DNA of 20,672 nt from an uncultured Bacillota bacterium (GTDB taxonomy: Bacteria; Bacillota; Clostridia; Lachnospirales; Lachnospiraceae). The stretch spans positions 1-20,672 of the forward strand of contig CATWQE010000045.1 of the NCBI GenBank assembly GCA_958352855.1, in the 5' to 3' direction. Of the stretch, positions 6,606-14,204 are shown piece by piece. A model generated the notes under the pieces. That model was not told the DNA's origin, searched no databases, and saw nothing but the letters and a program-made list of their open reading frames with translations. The position numbers were made by a program, and so were the translations under genes. How positions within the stretch are numbered: position 1 is the stretch's first letter; the number at the start of each line of letters is the position of its first letter.

Positions 6606-8690
6606 ATGATGACAGAATGGAACTCCTTTTTGGGAGGCATCTGGGAAAAGGAAATCAATGTCAGGGATTTTATTCAGAAAAATTATACGCCCTATGACCA
6701 GGATGAAACGTTTCTTTCAGGCCCCACACAAAATACCAAAGATTTATGGGAGCAGGTACTTGCTCTTACAGAACAGGAACGCGCCAAAGGCGGTGTACTG
6801 GACATGGATACCAAAATCATTTCCACTATCACTTCCCATGGTCCTGGATACCTGGATAAAGAAAAAGAAACCATTGTAGGTTTTCAGACAGACAAGCCCT
6901 TTAAGCGCTCTCTTCAGCCTTACGGAGGAATCCGCATGGCAATGAAAGCCTGCCAGGATAATGGATATGAGGTTGACCCGCAGATTGTAGAGTTCTTTAC
7001 CAAACACAGAAAGACTCACAATGACGGTGTTTTTGATGCTTATACCCCGGAAATGCGGGCATGCCGCTCCAGCCATATTATTACCGGACTTCCAGATGCT
7101 TATGGCAGAGGCCGCATTATTGGAGATTACCGCAGAGTGGCCCTCTATGGTGTAGACCGCTTAATTGAAGACAAACAGCAGCAAAAGGCTTCTACCAGAA
7201 CCATTATGTACTCTGATGTTACCAGAGAACGGGAAGAGCTTTCTGAGCAGATTCGCGCCTTAAAGGATTTAAAAGAATTGGGGCAGATTTATGGTTTTGA
7301 TATCTCCCGCCCTGCAAAAAATACTCAGGAAGCCATTCAGTGGCTGTATTTTGGTTATCTGGCAGCCATTAAGGAACAGAACGGAGCAGCCATGTCTCTT
7401 GGACGTACTTCTACGTTCTTAGATATTTACGCAGAAAGAGATTTGCGGGAAGGAACCTTTACGGAAGAAGAGATTCAGGAGTTTGTAGACCATTTCATTA
7501 TGAAACTGCGTCTCGTAAAATTTGCAAGAACACCAGAATATAACGCTCTGTTTTCCGGCGACCCCACCTGGGTAACAGAATCCATTGCAGGAATGGGTAT
7601 TGATGGACGTCACATGGTAACAAAAATGTCCTATCGTTACCTGCATACCTTGTCCAATCTGGGAACTGCCCCTGAACCAAATCTGACGGTATTATGGTCC
7701 ACCAAGCTTCCCAGAAACTTCAAACGGTACTGTGCCAAAACCTCCATTGCATCCTCTTCCATTCAGTATGAAAATGATGACTTAATGCGCGTGACCCATG
7801 GAGATGATTATGCCATTGCCTGCTGCGTATCTTCCATGCGCGTTGGAAAAGAAATGCAGTTTTTCGGAGCCAGGGCAAATCTTGCCAAGTGCCTTCTGTA
7901 TGCGATTAACGGCGGTGTGGATGAAGTTTCCAAAAAACAGGTAGGGCCTAAATTCCGCCCTATCACTTCCGAATATCTGGAATATGACGAAGTCATGGAA
8001 CGTTTCCGGGATATGATGAAATGGCTGGCACAGGTGTATGTAAATACTTTAAATGTCATACACTATATGCATGATAAATACAGCTATGAGCGACTGCAGA
8101 TGGCCCTTCATGACCAGAAAGTCACCCGCTGGTTTGCTACAGGCATTGCCGGTCTTTCTGTGGTGGCGGATTCCCTGTCTGCCATTAAATATGCCAAAGT
8201 AAAAACTATTCGTGATGAAAATGGTATTGTTGTGGATTATGAAACTCAGGGTGATTTCCCAAAATATGGAAATGATGATGACCGGGTAGACGAAATTGCC
8301 TATGACATTGTCCACGAATTTATGCAGTATATTAAAGCAAACCACACATACCGGGGCGGTATTCCTACTACTTCCATCCTTACCATTACCTCTAATGTGG
8401 TCTATGGAAAAGCTACCGGCTCCACCCCAGACGGACGAAAAGCCGGAGAAGCCTTTGCTCCCGGCGCAAATCCCATGCATCACAGAGACAGCAAAGGCGC
8501 GGTTGCATCTTTGAACTCTGTTTCCAAGCTGCCTTTCCTGGACGCACAGGATGGAATTTCCAATACCTTCTCCATTATTCCGGGAGCCCTTGGAAAAGAG
8601 GATACCATTTTCTTCAATGACATTACCTTTGAACTGGAACCGGATTGCGCCTGCTGCGAACCAAATGTAGAACTGGAATCAAATAACTAA
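6606..8690 (+). CDS. pflB: Pyruvate formate-lyase large (catalytic) subunit lacking the glycyl radical domain
   Basis: This is the 694-residue body of formate C-acetyltransferase, which converts pyruvate and CoA to acetyl-CoA and formate. The active-site cysteine pair is present in YAIACCVSSMRVGKEMQFFG (Cys406-Cys407), as are SLQPYGGIRMA (102-112), the GGIPTTSILTITSNVVYGKA region (584-603) and STPDGRKAGEAFAPGANP (606-623). Normal single-chain PFLs are about 740-760 residues and end in a glycyl radical domain. Here the conserved sequence stops after SIIPGALGKED (656-666). It is replaced by a tail of about 28 residues with no PFL counterpart that I recognise, containing DCACC (Cys681, 683, 684) and many acidic residues. 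The missing domain is the next gene, 19 bp downstream. AGGAGG lies 11 bases before the ATG. The two chains must presumably assemble for activity. Confidence 0.93.
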   Translation: MMTEWNSFLGGIWEKEINVRDFIQKNYTPYDQDETFLSGPTQNTKDLWEQVLALTEQERAKGGVLDMDTKIISTITSHGPGYLDKEKETIVGFQTDKPFKRSLQPYGGIRMAMKACQDNGYEVDPQIVEFFTKHRKTHNDGVFDAYTPEMRACRSSHIITGLPDAYGRGRIIGDYRRVALYGVDRLIEDKQQQKASTRTIMYSDVTREREELSEQIRALKDLKELGQIYGFDISRPAKNTQEAIQWLYFGYLAAIKEQNGAAMSLGRTSTFLDIYAERDLREGTFTEEEIQEFVDHFIMKLRLVKFARTPEYNALFSGDPTWVTESIAGMGIDGRHMVTKMSYRYLHTLSNLGTAPEPNLTVLWSTKLPRNFKRYCAKTSIASSSIQYENDDLMRVTHGDDYAIACCVSSMRVGKEMQFFGARANLAKCLLYAINGGVDEVSKKQVGPKFRPITSEYLEYDEVMERFRDMMKWLAQVYVNTLNVIHYMHDKYSYERLQMALHDQKVTRWFATGIAGLSVVADSLSAIKYAKVKTIRDENGIVVDYETQGDFPKYGNDDDRVDEIAYDIVHEFMQYIKANHTYRGGIPTTSILTITSNVVYGKATGSTPDGRKAGEAFAPGANPMHHRDSKGAVASLNSVSKLPFLDAQDGISNTFSIIPGALGKEDTIFFNDITFELEPDCACCEPNVELESNN

Positions 8691-8709
8691 CAGAAAAAGG
8701 AGATTATCT

Positions 8710-8952
8710 ATGAATATCAGTGACGCTCAGATTGACAACTTAGTTGGATTATTAGATGGCTATGCCGAAAAAGGCGGACATCACTTAAATGTAAATGTAT
8801 TTACAAAAGAAACCCTTCTGGATGCTCAGAAACATCCTGAAAAATATCCACAGCTTACTGTACGTGTGTCCGGATATGCAGTAAACTTCCACAAACTCAC
8901 AAAGGAACAGCAGGATGAAGTCATCTCCAGAACCTTCCACAGTGGAATCTAA
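8710..8952 (+). CDS. grcA: Autonomous glycyl radical domain subunit of pyruvate formate-lyase
   Basis: An 80-residue protein that equals the C-terminal domain missing from the preceding subunit. It opens MNISDAQIDNLVGLLDGY, continues with GGHHLNVNVF, and carries the radical loop RVSGYAVNF at 52-60 with Gly55 as the radical site. It ends KLTKEQQDEVISRTFHSG, as full-length PFLs do. E. coli GrcA (YfiD) is a separate glycyl radical protein that rescues damaged PFL, which is why this symbol is used. Here, however, the partner has no domain of its own, so this chain should be an obligate subunit rather than a repair part. The start has AAAAAGGAGA about seven bases upstream. The activase gene begins inside its 3' end in another frame. 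Confidence 0.93.
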   Translation: MNISDAQIDNLVGLLDGYAEKGGHHLNVNVFTKETLLDAQKHPEKYPQLTVRVSGYAVNFHKLTKEQQDEVISRTFHSGI

Positions 8953-9688
8953 AAACATTGGGTATGTGCATTCCGTTGAAACCTTTGGCACTGTAGACGG
9001 TCCTGGAATCCGCCTGGTGATTTTTCTTCAGGGCTGTCCCATGCGCTGCCTTTACTGCCACAATCCGGACACCTGGAATCCCAGGGGCGGTCATCCCATG
9101 ACGGTTTCCGAAATTCTGAAGATTTACGAAGAGAATAAAACCTATTATGTAAATGGGGGTGTTACGGTTACAGGCGGAGAGCCTTTGCTACAGCTTCCTT
9201 TTCTCACAGAACTTTTTGAGGCAGCGAAAGCAAAGAACATTCACACCTGTCTGGACACCTCAGGAATTTTATTTCGCTCTACAAAGGAAGGCGACTATGC
9301 CCGCCTTCTTGCTTCTACGGATTTAATTCTTCTGGATTTAAAGCACAGCGATCCACAGGGTCATAAGCAACTGACAGGACATAGCCAGAGTCCTGTCTTG
9401 GATTTCCTTGCATTTACAGAAAAGCAAAAAACTTCTGTAGTTATCCGCCATGTAATTGTGTCAGGCATCACAGACAGCCCCCAGGAGCTGGATGATTTGG
9501 GAAAGCTCATTGCTTCACACAAAAATATAAAAGGGCTTGAGGTTCTCCCTTATCACAATATGGGAGAACAGAAATATCAGGAGATTGGGATGCCTTATCC
9601 TCTAAAGGGTATGGAAAACCTGCCAAAAGAACAGGCTTTTAAAGCCAGACAACGCATTTTACAAAGTATTGCTGCACACAGACACTGA
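8915..9688 (+). CDS. pflA: Pyruvate formate-lyase activating enzyme (radical SAM)
   Basis: A 257-residue glycyl-radical activase. Its cluster motif CPMRCLYC (Cys41, 45 and 48) binds the [4Fe-4S] cluster that cleaves S-adenosylmethionine, and here it should abstract hydrogen from Gly55 of the small PFL subunit. FGTVDGPGIR (24-33), VTVTGGEPLLQ and LDLKHSD are typical of PflA; no extra ferredoxin-like insert is present, as expected for PflA rather than other activases. The ATG at 8915 overlaps the preceding gene by 38 bp in a different frame, with AAGGA eight bases upstream, so translation is probably coupled. A GTG at 8942 is possible but has no ribosome site. A strong terminator follows directly. 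Confidence 0.95.
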   Translation: MKSSPEPSTVESKNIGYVHSVETFGTVDGPGIRLVIFLQGCPMRCLYCHNPDTWNPRGGHPMTVSEILKIYEENKTYYVNGGVTVTGGEPLLQLPFLTELFEAAKAKNIHTCLDTSGILFRSTKEGDYARLLASTDLILLDLKHSDPQGHKQLTGHSQSPVLDFLAFTEKQKTSVVIRHVIVSGITDSPQELDDLGKLIASHKNIKGLEVLPYHNMGEQKYQEIGMPYPLKGMENLPKEQAFKARQRILQSIAAHRH

Positions 9689-9689
9689 C

Positions 9690-9739
9690 AAAAACAGCGG
9701 TATACACCTTCTTGAAAGATGTATGCCGCCTGTTTTTTA
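9690..9739. terminator. Intrinsic terminator after pflA, probably bidirectional
   Basis: AAAACAG-CGGTATACA pairs with TGTATGCCG-CCTGTTTT with one bulged base and a T-A/G-U wobble, then continues inward with CCTT/AAAG. Six T follow on the plus strand (9733-9738). On the minus strand the other arm ends in five T, so it can also end the convergent ATPase gene. Confidence 0.8.
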
Positions 9740-9750
9740 TCTTATATACT

Positions 9751-10953
9751 TTACATATAATGTTCCATCAATAAAAATTTTCTGATATTCATATGTTTGA
9801 TTCCGTTACGCCCCCTGTTTATCTCATCCATGGATACAACATATTTGGGATAGTTATCTGGAATTTGTTCCAAAACAGAAAATTCTCTTTCCACCGTTTC
9901 CTCATTTGCCAATAAGTAGGTTACTTGTACATAACATTTATCTGCCCCTGATCGTGCCACAAAATCTACTTCTTTCTGCCCTACCTTCCCAATATAGACA
10001 TCATATCCTCTTCGGAGCAGCTCCATATACACAATATTCTCCAAAATCTGCTGAATGTCGCGCATGTTATTTCCATAGATTGCCTCGCGAATTCCATGGT
10101 CTGTAAGATAGGATTTTTCTTGAAATTTAAGCAATTTCTTTCCTATTACATCTTCTCTTGCAGCCATATGAATCAAACATGCAGTTTTACAATAATCAAT
10201 ATAATTATAAAGTGTCTCTGAAGAAACCGTCCGCTTCTCGCTTTTCATATATTTCATTATATTGTCCGCAGAAAACGTATGCCCGATTTCTGCAATAAAA
10301 TATAGAAGAACTCTCTTAAATTGTTCTATGTCACGAATCTTATTCCTCTGCACAATATCTTTCAATACAATGGAATCATAAATATCGCATAAATATTGCT
10401 TACTGCTTATCTCATCAAAAGGAAACTGATACAGAAAGGGCATGCCTCCTTTCGTTAAATAGGTCTGAAAAACCTCTGCTTCCGGTTTGTCCGGTAACAT
10501 CTGTAATACTTCTGCGAAAGAGAATGGATAGATTTTAAACTCTACATATCGTCCGCCCAGATACGTTGCCAATTCACCGGAGAGCATTTTTGCATTGGAA
10601 CCTGTAATATAAATATCCGCATCAAAATCTATCATAATGGAATTGATTAAATTTTCCCAATGTGGAAGTTCCTGAATTTCGTCAAAAAATAAATAGATTT
10701 TTTCTTTTCTTTTTGCAGCAAACTCTTTTACAACCTCATAGGTTTCTTCCAGGGATTTCACATAAGAAACCGCACCTGTTTCAAAATTTACTGAGAAAAA
10801 ATTTTCTTTCTTTATTCCCTGTAAAACCAAATCTTCTTTAATCAGCTCCAACATAACCGATTTCCCGCATCGTCTTATCCCTGTCAGAACCTTAACGATT
10901 TCTTTACTCATAAACGGACGTATTTTTTTCAGGTACTTTTCTCTTTTAATCAT
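9751..10953 (-). CDS. DUF4143-type ATPase (AAA family)
   Basis: A 400-residue P-loop ATPase starting MIKREKYLKKIRPFMSKEIV. Walker A is GIRRCGKSVM (about 25-34), Walker B is IYLFFDEIQELPHWENLINS (about 81-100), and a sensor-like ITGSNAKMLSGELATYLGGR follows. The C-terminal half carries the DUF4143 region with a nuclease-like fold remnant (IGKVGQKEVDFVARSG). This architecture is found in many orphan, often multicopy, ATPases of anaerobic bacteria and archaea; their substrate is unknown, and mobility or toxin-antitoxin-like roles have been suggested without proof. The ATG at 10951-10953 was chosen because AAAGGAGG lies eight bases upstream. The longer ORF adds 15 residues and would begin inside the promoter. 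The gene stands alone and is AT-rich relative to its neighbours. Confidence 0.85.
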   Translation of the reverse strand: MIKREKYLKKIRPFMSKEIVKVLTGIRRCGKSVMLELIKEDLVLQGIKKENFFSVNFETGAVSYVKSLEETYEVVKEFAAKRKEKIYLFFDEIQELPHWENLINSIMIDFDADIYITGSNAKMLSGELATYLGGRYVEFKIYPFSFAEVLQMLPDKPEAEVFQTYLTKGGMPFLYQFPFDEISSKQYLCDIYDSIVLKDIVQRNKIRDIEQFKRVLLYFIAEIGHTFSADNIMKYMKSEKRTVSSETLYNYIDYCKTACLIHMAAREDVIGKKLLKFQEKSYLTDHGIREAIYGNNMRDIQQILENIVYMELLRRGYDVYIGKVGQKEVDFVARSGADKCYVQVTYLLANEETVEREFSVLEQIPDNYPKYVVSMDEINRGRNGIKHMNIRKFLLMEHYM

Positions 10954-10997
10954 TACGATATACCTCCTTTGTACAAGTATATGCAGCTTTTTATCCA

Positions 10998-11026
10998 AGT
11001 ATACCGTAATCTCTTCTTATTTTCAA
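10998..11026 (-). promoter_or_regulatory. Promoter of the DUF4143 ATPase
   Basis: On the minus strand TTGAAA (11021-11026) and TATACT (10998-11003) are separated by exactly 17 bp. Five bases of the -35 belong to the end of the 40-bp palindrome, so a protein bound to the palindrome would block or position RNA polymerase here. Confidence 0.6.
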
Positions 11027-11061
11027 CAACAGTTTTCGATATATCGAAAACTGTTGTTGAA
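11022..11061. repeat. Perfect 40-bp palindrome
   Basis: Each 20-base half reads TTCAACAACAGTTTTCGATA on its own strand; the two halves are exact reverse complements with no central spacer. It begins immediately after the stop codon of the YdcF-like gene and overlaps the -35 of the ATPase promoter. Neither side has a T-tract, so it is not a standard terminator. It may be an operator, a factor-dependent 3'-end hairpin, or a mobile-element remnant. Confidence 0.85.
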
Positions 11062-11682
11062 TTATTCCTCTGTACTTCCAATGGATTCTCTCATTTCCCG
11101 CATAATCTCATGAAACTGGGTTCCAATCCGCTCTATCTCCCCCAAAACCAGATTGGTTCCCTGTTCTGTGAGAAACCAGTTCTCTCTGCGAACAGGACTT
11201 TCTGTAATGGGATGTACCAAAAACTCTGTGTCTGGATACAAAAGCTGATAATACAAAAGGCATCTTCTGGCATGGTAGGGCTTGCAGCAGAGAATTGCCC
11301 GTTTTACTTCCAACCCCATCTGATCTGTCACCTTTCTGGAGTAAATGGCATTTTCATAGGTATAGGTGGCCTGATTCTCTTTCAGGATTGCTTCTTTGGG
11401 AACCTTGTTTTGCATTAACACCTGCGCCAGAAACTCCCATTCCGTTTCAAAATCTCCAGGATAGCGTTCCTGCTTTTCCTGTACTCCCATAAACTTCCCC
11501 CTGGTGATGCTATACCTCCCGGAGGGCAAAATCCATGGCGCAAGCCCCTGCTTATATAAATGCGCTGCTTCCTCTGCAAGCTGTGGATGACCGCTTCCCG
11601 GTATAAAAATAATATCTGCCTTTTGAAGCTTATGTTCTACAAAAATAAACTCTGTCATCTGATTTAAAAATGCCAGATTCAT
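11062..11682 (-). CDS. YdcF-like (DUF218) protein
   Basis: A 206-residue soluble protein starting MNLAFLNQMTEFIFVEHKLQ. It matches the DUF218/YdcF layout: ADIIFIPGSGHPQLAEEAAHL (23-43), a Ser-Gly-Arg turn at 54-56 (PSGRYS), the acidic-Asn-Thr segment KENQATYTYENAIYSR (101-116), then AILCCKPYHARRCLLYYQLL (129-148), which carries the usual His-Ala-Arg-Arg motif. Family members bind adenosylated cofactors or have been linked to envelope functions, but the reaction is unknown. There is no membrane segment, unlike the longer members. The start ATG overlaps the stop of the upstream lipoprotein gene (ATGA), so the two are translationally coupled and probably act together. The stop codon lies against the 40-bp palindrome. 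Confidence 0.8.
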   Translation of the reverse strand: MNLAFLNQMTEFIFVEHKLQKADIIFIPGSGHPQLAEEAAHLYKQGLAPWILPSGRYSITRGKFMGVQEKQERYPGDFETEWEFLAQVLMQNKVPKEAILKENQATYTYENAIYSRKVTDQMGLEVKRAILCCKPYHARRCLLYYQLLYPDTEFLVHPITESPVRRENWFLTEQGTNLVLGEIERIGTQFHEIMREMRESIGSTEE

Positions 11683-12650
11683 ACCTTTGATTCCTCTTGT
11701 TTCTCTTCCGATGTTTCTTCCAGCTCTTTGTCATGTGTTTTTCGTTTTTTCTTCGTTACTTTTTTATATACCACCCAGGAAATCACAAAAAGCAGTCCCA
11801 GCAGAATCCAATAAGGCATTGCCCCAAGAAACCACAGGGAAAAGGACCGAAGTCCTGTTAAAATCCCATGGAAATTTCCAGACAGCTTCTCCAAAAGTTC
11901 TCCTCCATAAGTATCTGCATTCCGGCTCTCCCGTTCTACCTCCTGAACATATACATAGACGGTGCTGTAATTTATGTCATTGTCATACGTTCTCTTTTGG
12001 GACTCATAGCTCTCCAGTTGATACCGCACCTGGGTGAGCTGATTCTGGATAGCCAGAATGGTTTCTATGGTATCTGCCTGCTCCAGCATTTTTAAGAGGC
12101 TTTCCTGTTCTGTTTTTAAGGCTGTAATGTGGCTTTCTACATCTGCATAATTCAAAGTCACATCCTCCACGCGCTCTGATTGCCTTGTAATTGTCCCCTT
12201 TTCCTGCAATTCCTGTTTAAAAGCTTCAAGCCCCTCTGCCGGAATCCGCAATGTGTAGGAAGCATACCTTTTTCCCTGTGCATGGCTTTGGGTTTCATTT
12301 TGGGAAACTTCGGACTGTTCCACATAGCCTTTGGCAGCGCTGACTAATTTCCCCAGCTCCTGAACAAAGGTATCGAACTCTTTTGTTTCCATGGTATAGT
12401 CCAGATACCGTATTAACTTCTGACTGGTATTTGGAGCTTTTACCTGCTCCTCATTCTCCTGCGCTCCTTCTGCAGTGTCTGCAACTGCTTCTGCTGACCC
12501 CTTCTCCTGTTCAAAGGAAGCTGCACTGGTATAGCCAGCCTCCTTTGTGGCAACATCCATGGCTGTTTCCTCCTTCTCCCCGCAGGCGCACAATCCCAAT
12601 GTCAAAAGTACCAAAATACCCATCACATAAATTTTTTTACCTTTTCTCAT
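11679..12650 (-). CDS. DUF4349-domain lipoprotein
   Basis: A 323-residue envelope protein. The N-terminus (MRKGKKIYVMGILVLLTLGL) leads to a lipobox LCAC, with Cys23 as the predicted lipid-attached residue. A low-complexity Glu/Ala spacer runs to about 75. The DUF4349 domain then spans about 82-265, with YTMETKEFDTFVQELGKLV, YTLRIPAEGLEAFKQELQEK and a coiled-coil stretch (HITALKTEQESLLKMLEQAD and QLTQVRYQLESYESQ). A membrane helix lies at about 274-295 (WFLGAMPYWILLGLLFVISW), followed by a basic, then acidic, cytoplasmic tail. DUF4349 function is not known. AAGGAGG sits five bases before the ATG. It heads a two-gene operon with the YdcF-like gene. Confidence 0.85.
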   Translation of the reverse strand: MRKGKKIYVMGILVLLTLGLCACGEKEETAMDVATKEAGYTSAASFEQEKGSAEAVADTAEGAQENEEQVKAPNTSQKLIRYLDYTMETKEFDTFVQELGKLVSAAKGYVEQSEVSQNETQSHAQGKRYASYTLRIPAEGLEAFKQELQEKGTITRQSERVEDVTLNYADVESHITALKTEQESLLKMLEQADTIETILAIQNQLTQVRYQLESYESQKRTYDNDINYSTVYVYVQEVERESRNADTYGGELLEKLSGNFHGILTGLRSFSLWFLGAMPYWILLGLLFVISWVVYKKVTKKKRKTHDKELEETSEEKQEESKV

Positions 12651-12692
12651 AAATACCTCCTTTTCTGTCCGCTCTGTATTATCTGATACTTT

Positions 12693-12721
12693 ATTCTACC
12701 ATAAGAAAAATGCCATGACTA
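12693..12721 (-). promoter_or_regulatory. Candidate promoter of the DUF4349-YdcF operon
   Basis: On the minus strand TAGAAT (12693-12698), preceded by TGG (extended -10 form), lies 17 bp from TAGTCA (12716-12721), a 4/6 match to the -35 consensus. It is back to back with the aldehyde dehydrogenase promoter; the two -35 elements are 15 bp apart. Confidence 0.4.
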
Positions 12722-12728
12722 CCTTTTC

Positions 12729-12766
12729 AAAGGAACTTGACAGATTCCTTTGTGCATACTTATAAT
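12729..12766 (+). promoter_or_regulatory. Aldehyde dehydrogenase promoter with inverted repeat around the -35
   Basis: TTGACA (12737-12742) and TATAAT (12761-12766) are both perfect consensus hexamers, spaced 18 bp. AAAGGAA (12729-12735) and TTCCTTT (12745-12751) form a 7-bp inverted repeat that brackets the -35. This is a plausible repressor operator, since an unregulated promoter this strong would be costly. Confidence 0.7.
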
Positions 12767-12798
12767 TCTTACAAGACCCAAAGGGAGGTACAGGAAAT

Positions 12799-14178
12799 AT
12801 GACGGAACATGAAATTCAAATACTTGTGAAAAAACAACGCCACTTTTTTTATTCAGGTGTAACTCTGGATGTCAACTACAGAATCCATGCATTAAAAAAG
12901 CTGAAAGCATGCATACAAAAACAGGAAACTGCCATTATCCATGCTTTAAAACAAGATTTAGGAAAAAGCCGATTTGAAGGCTATATGTGTGAAGTGGGTC
13001 TGGTGCTCAGTGAAATCGACTATATGCTGAAGCATATCCGCTCCTATGCAAAAGAAAAAACAGTCCACACACCTCTGGCTCAGTTTCACTCCAGAAGCTA
13101 CAAGAAACCATCCCCTTATGGTGTGGTTCTGGTTATGAGCCCCTGGAATTATCCCTTTCTTCTTACCATAGACCCTCTGGTAGACGCCATTGCCGCTGGA
13201 AATACCGTTATTCTCAAGCCAAGCGCCTATTCTCCCAATACCGGCAAAATTATGGAGGAAATCATACAGGAATGTTTCCAGGAAGAATTCGTTACTCTGG
13301 TAACAGGGGGCAGAGCAGAAAACACCTGTCTTCTGGAGCAACATTTTGATTATATTTTCTTCACCGGAAGCCAGAATGTAGGACGTGAGGTTATGAAAAG
13401 CGCTTCCCGCTACCTTACCCCTGTCACCCTGGAATTAGGTGGGAAAAGTCCCTGTATTGTGGAAAAGTCTGCCAACCTGAAGCTGGCAGCCAAACGGATT
13501 GTATTCGGTAAATTTTTAAACTGCGGCCAGACCTGTGTAGCGCCTGATTACATTTACTGCGATGCTTCTATTCAAGATGCCCTTGTAGCAGAAATCAAAA
13601 AACAAATTTTCCTGCAGTTTACAGACCATCCTCTTTCCAATGAGGCTTACGGAAAGATCATCAACGAAAAACATTTTTCCAGAATTTCAGGGCTTATTCA
13701 GCCGGAAAAGGTAGTTCATGGAGGAAAATCTGCAAAAGATTTATTAAAAATTGAACCGACTCTTATGAATTCTGTGACCTTTGAGGATCCTGTTATGCAG
13801 GAAGAAATCTTCGGTCCTGTACTTCCGGTTCTTACCTATGACTCTCTGGACAGCGCTATTGCGAAAATAAATTCCATGGCTCATCCCCTTGCCCTGTATC
13901 TCTTTACTTCGAACAGACAAATTGCAAAAAAAGTAACTTCTCAGTGTAGCTTTGGAGGCGGGTGCATCAACGATACCATTATTCATCTGGCTACCAGTGA
14001 GATGGGCTTTGGAGGCTTTGGCGAAAGCGGTATGGGTTCTTATCATGGAAAAGATGGCTTCCAGACCTTCTCTCATTATAAAAGTATTGTGGATAAGAAA
14101 ACCTGGATAGACCTGCCTATGCGGTATCAGCCCTATGAACGGATTCACGAAAAACTGCTGCGGATGTTTTTAAAATAA
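12799..14178 (+). CDS. Aldehyde dehydrogenase, class-3-like
   Basis: A 459-residue NAD(P)-dependent aldehyde dehydrogenase. The catalytic cysteine is Cys246 in NCGQTCVAPDY and the general base is Glu212 in TLELGGKSP. The cofactor-fold motifs SPWNYPF (114-120), NTVILKPSAYSP (135-146) and FFTGSQNVGREV (187-198) are all present. The length of about 460, without the N-terminal extension of classes 1 and 2, and the NCGQTCVAPDY context fit the class 3/fatty-aldehyde or coniferyl-aldehyde-like group, so oxidation of a medium-chain or aromatic aldehyde is likely. The exact substrate cannot be read from sequence. GGGAGG precedes the ATG by about ten bases. The gene is monocistronic, divergent from the DUF4349 operon, and its last codons form one arm of its own terminator. 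Confidence 0.93.
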   Translation: MTEHEIQILVKKQRHFFYSGVTLDVNYRIHALKKLKACIQKQETAIIHALKQDLGKSRFEGYMCEVGLVLSEIDYMLKHIRSYAKEKTVHTPLAQFHSRSYKKPSPYGVVLVMSPWNYPFLLTIDPLVDAIAAGNTVILKPSAYSPNTGKIMEEIIQECFQEEFVTLVTGGRAENTCLLEQHFDYIFFTGSQNVGREVMKSASRYLTPVTLELGGKSPCIVEKSANLKLAAKRIVFGKFLNCGQTCVAPDYIYCDASIQDALVAEIKKQIFLQFTDHPLSNEAYGKIINEKHFSRISGLIQPEKVVHGGKSAKDLLKIEPTLMNSVTFEDPVMQEEIFGPVLPVLTYDSLDSAIAKINSMAHPLALYLFTSNRQIAKKVTSQCSFGGGCINDTIIHLATSEMGFGGFGESGMGSYHGKDGFQTFSHYKSIVDKKTWIDLPMRYQPYERIHEKLLRMFLK

Positions 14179-14200
14179 GCATCCCCAGCAGTTTTCTTTC
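14151..14200. terminator. Bidirectional terminator overlapping the aldehyde dehydrogenase stop codon
   Basis: AAAACTGCTG-CGGATG (14151-14166) pairs with CATCC-CCAGCAGTTTT (14180-14195) with one mismatch. The loop contains the aldehyde dehydrogenase stop codon. T-rich sequence follows on the plus strand, and a TTTTT run follows on the minus strand, where it can end the fructose operon after the regulator gene. Confidence 0.75.
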
Positions 14201-14204
14201 CTTT

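Noticed and set aside
6595..6609. Four-codon minicistron (Met-Asn-Thr-Leu) whose stop overlaps the pfl start
   Set aside because: Its ATG touches the AGGAGG with no spacing, so initiation there is unlikely.
8660..8712. Frameshift or sequencing error as the cause of the split PFL
   Set aside because: The interval contains an extra coding tail, a stop, a new ribosome site and a clean start; no one- or two-base change would restore a normal single chain.
10954..10998. 15-residue N-terminal extension of the DUF4143 ATPase
   Set aside because: It would start within the -10 of the promoter, upstream of any transcript start, and a strong AAAGGAGG serves the internal ATG.
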